DNA from: Euperipatoides rowelli
Taxonomy: Eukaryota > Onychophora > Udeonychophora > Euonychophora > Peripatopsidae
Strand: one strand, 5' to 3'
Length of the DNA: 10,424 nucleotides
Assembly: GCA_003024985.2 (NCBI GenBank)
Contig: PXIH01S0001246.1
Numbering within the stretch: the first letter of the stretch is position 1; each line of letters starts with the position of its first letter. The notes beneath the pieces are model-generated. The model made no database searches and was not told the origin of the DNA. It was given only the letters and a program-made list of their open reading frames with translations. The position numbers were made by a program, and so were the translations under genes. Shown piece by piece: positions 7,219 to 10,424 of this stretch.

Positions 7219-7508
7219 TGTCTGGGTATCAAACTTACCATTATCCATTCCTCATAAATAGCGTATAGGCTCAGATGCCTTATTATTATCATCATTTAGA
7301 GTCTTAACCTTACCCTTATCCCTAACTCCAAATATGTGTGAAACTCACTATGCCCCAACCCTATGATAATCAAGACATACAATATACTTTTTATTGATCA
7401 ATTTTTATATTATGAGACAACTTCCGTCTGCCCAACCGTTAACCAATCAATGGGCATAAACTTCAAGTTTTGTGAGGAATGGGCAATGGTAAGTTTGATA
7501 CTCAGACG
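7219..7508. mobile_element. Non-coding element with 40-base terminal inverted repeats (MITE or fold-back)
   Basis: The left arm 7219-7258 and right arm 7469-7508 are inverted repeats identical at 35 of 40 positions, with TATCAAACTTACCATT shared exactly. All five differences are transitions. The 210-base interior has no coding frame. It includes degenerate TTAGGG-like steps on the minus strand (7304-7326), the 26-base block shared with 976-1001, and a small TGCCCA/TGGGCA hairpin (7429-7456). Size, arms and lack of coding fit a miniature inverted-repeat transposable element moved by an outside transposase. No clear target-site duplication is visible at the ends, so the exact boundaries and superfamily are open. 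Confidence 0.6.
7346..7371 (-). repeat. 26-base module shared with 976-1001
   Basis: In reverse complement this matches 976-1001 at 25 of 26 positions, with a single A/G difference. It lies inside the inverted-repeat element, and similarity fades quickly on both sides. Confidence 0.55.
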
Positions 7509-8150
7509 TTTGTCTGTTTCACCAAAAAGGCATCGTTAAAAAACAAAAAACATGTCCCCTACTTTGTGGCTACCAGATATTGGAAAGCAGATTAACATTC
7601 TGAATGTGACATGATATGTGAAATATTATGCAGATTTACACTAAAATTTAAAAACATTTTATTCCCCCCAACTGACATTGTGCAATAACAAAATAATAAA
7701 ATATTAAAAATCAAATTAATTTTATTTTTATTTTGTTGTGATAGAATTCATTTCCACTGATAAGGAGTAGCAGTAGGGATACTAAACCAAGTAATGTAAC
7801 TGTGTTTATTTTCTTCTGATTATACATTTTTTTTTTATAATGGTCTGATATGAACTCCCCCCCCCCCGCTCCCACACACATACAACTAAATAATCTTGAG
7901 TTAATAGAAACTATGAGATTTATCATGTTTAAACACAATCTTAGGGTTATTGAAATTTGGCTTTTCTGAATAATGTTAAGCATTTTAGCTAGAACAAGTA
8001 ACTTATGAAACAATGGCTATTTCTTGGAAAACAAACAAAATAAAGTTTAAATGAATGTAAAGTCCTTGTCCAGGCCATGATCTGCATTTGATTTTTATCA
8101 CGCATGATAGGATTTATGTAGATCATTAAATTGCAATTTGGATTTAATGT
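7509..8150. other. AT-rich non-coding stretch
   Basis: No gene is supportable. It includes a T run near 7828-7836 and an 11-base C run at 7857-7867 followed by CA-rich sequence. The minus-strand frame over 7711-8013 crosses these tracts (giving a glycine run) and has no family features. Confidence 0.6.
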
Positions 8151-8280
8151 GACGACGCCCGACGACGCCCAACGTGAAAAGTGTTGGTTGTGTCCAAGTT
8201 GAACAGAATGAACTTTTATCCGGTGATCGCTCGCACCAATCAATAGCATGATCGCATTGCATCAACACATGATCAGTTGC
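8151..8280. other. CpG-dense patch with perfect 10-base tandem repeat
   Basis: The decamer GACGACGCCC occurs twice in tandem (8151-8160, 8161-8170). By hand count the 130 bases are about 48% GC with 10 CpG steps, far above the surroundings. CCAAT is at 8236-8240. Two minus-strand frames are open across it, but neither resembles a protein I know. It could be a small unmethylated regulatory patch, a young insertion or an exon remnant. It is too short to be called a CpG island. Confidence 0.4.
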
Positions 8281-8282
8281 TG

Positions 8283-8537
8283 GAGTTTGAAAAAAAAAAA
8301 ACCCATAATGAACTCTTAAAATATGAATTTAATCATGGAAATTTGATATAAACGAATGTAATTAATTTGTAGCTCTAGAGTTAGTTATTTAGCAGTTTAA
8401 ATATGAGAGTGGAAAAAAACCCTTCACGGAGTAAAAAAAAAAAAAAAAAGCTAAGCTAAAAGGTTTTGCTAATTGTTTTAGTGTGAGCTACATAGTGCTA
8501 AAAATACTGTACAGTGAATGGCCTATATTAAATATAG
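8283..8537. other. AT-rich non-coding stretch
   Basis: Two A runs (12 bases at 8290-8301 and 17 at 8433-8449) lie in AT-rich sequence. No gene is seen. Confidence 0.6.
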
Positions 8538-8692
8538 ACCGATCTACCGAGTACGTCTATGGAGTAATTTTTGGCCTTACCTCTTTAGCCAATTCCTTAG
8601 CAATTTTTTTTTTTAAATTTATTGTCTTGAAATATAGAATGGCTACTTTTCTAGGCATCATTTTAAACAGACAATATTTAATAAAGGAATAA
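8538..8692 (+). pseudogene. Possible exon or relic of a major-facilitator transporter (SLC18B1-like)
   Basis: After an AG at 8536-8537 the frame reads R-S-T-E-Y-V-Y-G-V-I-F-G-L, then S-L-A-N-S-L-A, F-K-F-I-V, and R-M-A-T-F-L-G-I-I-L, ending at a TAA (8690-8692). By recall, SLC18B1-type MFS proteins show a similar order between helices 1 and 2: S/T followed by Y/I-G-x-I-F-G, a small-residue helix, a G-K/N-Y-x-V turn, then the next helix. Here the usual turn glycine is missing beside an 11-base T run (8604-8614), where slippage could have removed a codon. The first 60 bases are about 42% GC, higher than the flanks. No good donor is visible and the end becomes AT-junk, so a decayed exon is likelier than a live one. 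A chance hydrophobic frame remains quite possible. Confidence 0.28.
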
Positions 8693-9626
8693 AAAGCAAA
8701 TACATAAAAAGTTATGGAATTTATTAATAGAATATGACATTTAAATCTATTTTAATAAATTTACAGTATATTTAAGAAATTAAAATGTTTCAAAACAGGT
8801 AATTTTTTTTATTTTTAGTAATTTTTTTTTTTTTAAACTTGTAAAAAGCATTCTTTCTACTTAAATATTTTATGATTGAAATAAATACAGTAAATAGATT
8901 TTAAAATAATTGGATTTTATTATTTTCTTTTTTATATTTAAGTTATTGCATTTCAAAAATGTGACGTCTATCATAGAGTTTACGATTAATAAGATTTCTT
9001 AAAGTGAAAAGTAATAGAACTGTTGCATTGTGGTCAGACATCGTATATGATATTGCATAATATGCGGTTTACTTTTTCCATTGCGTCATCTGATATATAA
9101 ATCGCACATGGTCATCAATTGGATGGTCGTGTATAATTTGTTTATAAGAATTTGTATGTAGATCGTGTTATCTGACAAGGGCTTAACCCAATGTTGGCAA
9201 GCTCCGAGATTTCTAGTAGTGATTTCAATTTGCAAATTTGCCGAACTACGGAATATTCAGTAGTTTGATTTTAAGAGGAGATACTAGATGGCACTGTAAT
9301 CAATCTCATTTTTTAAACGATATTTCAAAAGAGTGGTAATTTAGCTTTAATACGAGCCATCATACATGTTTCTAAGTTGGATAGAACTCGAGTTATTTAA
9401 ATTTTTGTAGAAATGAAATTATTATATTTTTTATTTCTTAAACTTATGATAGATATCGCCAGCATTTTTATTCTGATTTATCAGATGAATACTTTTTTTT
9501 TAAAAAAAAAAAAGATAATCGTGACAATGTTTAAGTTAAATTATTTATTTTTCCAATTTGATGATCAGTTATTATTCTAATGTCGATTAATTTTCACACG
9601 AAACGAATAATTTAATAAACTGACAG
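8693..9626. other. AT-rich non-coding stretch
   Basis: No gene is seen. It has a T run near 8822-8834, the palindrome GCAAATTTGC at 9232-9241, an inverted 13-mer from the tandem repeat at 9374-9386, and a T9 run followed directly by an A12 run at 9493-9513, which forms a simple A/T palindrome. Confidence 0.6.
9374..9386 (-). repeat. Inverted 13-mer from the 160-base repeat
   Basis: AAGTTGGATAGAA is the exact reverse complement of a segment present once in each tandem unit (1070-1082 and 1230-1242). Flanking similarity is weak (a CATG nearby and a T/A-rich side), so it may be a decayed copy or coincidence. Confidence 0.25.
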
Positions 9627-10424
9627 ATTGAAGGGATTTACCTGAGGATGCAGGAGGATATCAGGTTTGTCTTAATTTACTACCGATGAATTTTTATATT
9701 TTAGATAATATTTGCAGATAATTTTAGATAATTGTTTTAATTTATTAGTAATGTATAATATTTTAAATCAAAAATATGCTGCAAATCCTAATAANAATGC
9801 AATTTTTCATCCATAACTTTAATTATAGTCAAAACTTTTTTTTTTAATTTTTAAAGCATAATGTTATTTAGAAATGTTTATTTAGCAAACTTTCTGCACA
9901 ACTAAAAATACGCCGTTGCGGAATCTGTGTAAAAATGATCAAGCAAATGTATTCCACCTCTTTATTATCACTAGTACAGTATCATTAGTGATCAGGTATT
10001 GTTATTAGCTAATTACTGGGCGCTTTGGGGTGAAAGTTTGCCTAAATAAAAAAAAAATAAGGCAGATGCCAAACCGTTGTCATTATGCTGTGAAGCCAAA
10101 TCTGGTTGGTTGCTTTTGTAGTAACGTGCGGATAAGCTTGTCTTAGAGCTTGAGATTTTCAAGTTGGAGCATGTTACTATTAGGAATAGGAATTCAACTT
10201 CAAAATAAATGTAGGCTATTAGTCGTCAATAAAATATTATTGTCCAATGTATATTGAATTAATGACTGAGTTTGCGAATAAATTTAAAAATGTCAAAGGG
10301 AGACAAAATATATTAAAAATTATAACAAATTAAAAAAAATTAAAATGGATACTATAGCCTCAGTATTTTAACCCAGAAAACAGCCATCTTGATTATGAAG
10401 CATGTAAATGCAATTTTTTTTTTT
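9627..10424. other. AT-rich non-coding stretch to window end
   Basis: No gene can be supported. A short GC-richer segment at 9627-9664 is noted in the findings. An ambiguous base lies at 9795. ATCACTA (9967-9973) and TAGTGAT (9986-9992) form a 7-base stem. The 12-mer TATTCCACCTCT at 9950-9961 repeats 963-974. The window ends in a T run. Confidence 0.6.

Noticed and set aside
7304-7326. Interstitial telomere repeat
   Set aside because: Only degenerate TTAGGG-like steps are present, with changing spacing, so a true telomeric tract is not supported.
7711-8249. Two overlapping minus-strand frames of 86-100 codons
   Set aside because: No motif is seen and one crosses a C run. The GC-richer part is explained by the CpG-dense patch, and no splice signals support an exon.

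Overview
The window looks like AT-rich, non-coding DNA from a eukaryotic, probably animal, nuclear genome. Evidence: no bacterial-style gene packing; no open frame of gene length; many A/T homopolymers; several 11-12 base G or C runs; a CA-rich microsatellite; a tRNA-derived repeat; and a decayed Ty1/copia reverse-transcriptase fragment. An invertebrate such as a mollusc would fit, but I cannot fix the lineage. Ambiguous bases at 5294-5295 and 9795 suggest a draft assembly. Layout: 1-840 is featureless AT-rich sequence. 842-1321 is a small repeat cluster with a ~160-base tandem duplication, a short inverted copy of part of it, and a 26-base block that recurs inverted at 7346-7371. 1322-3040 is sequence full of G, C, A and T runs around a GC-elevated island (about 2430-2700) with protein-like short frames. 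3248-3400 resembles a terminal exon (acceptor, short frame, AATAAA). 3789-3950 is another exon-like stretch, best read on the minus strand. 4947-5520 is the retroelement cluster: a hairpin, a minus-strand tRNA-like relic, and a plus-strand copia RT relic with its catalytic middle deleted. 5607-5723 holds three related palindromes. 6186-6261 is weakly promoter-like and 6513-6632 weakly exon-like. 7219-7508 is a ~290-base element with 40-base terminal inverted repeats, probably a MITE or fold-back element. 8151-8280 is a CpG-dense patch. 8538-8692 may be an exon or relic of a major-facilitator transporter. The rest, to 10424, is AT-rich filler with small palindromes. I see no complete gene and no connected pathway. 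The best-supported features are the copia relic, the tandem duplication, the inverted-repeat element and the tRNA-like relic. The exon candidates are weak: they rest on splice-like context and elevated GC, and only one of them (8538-8692) resembles a family I know.
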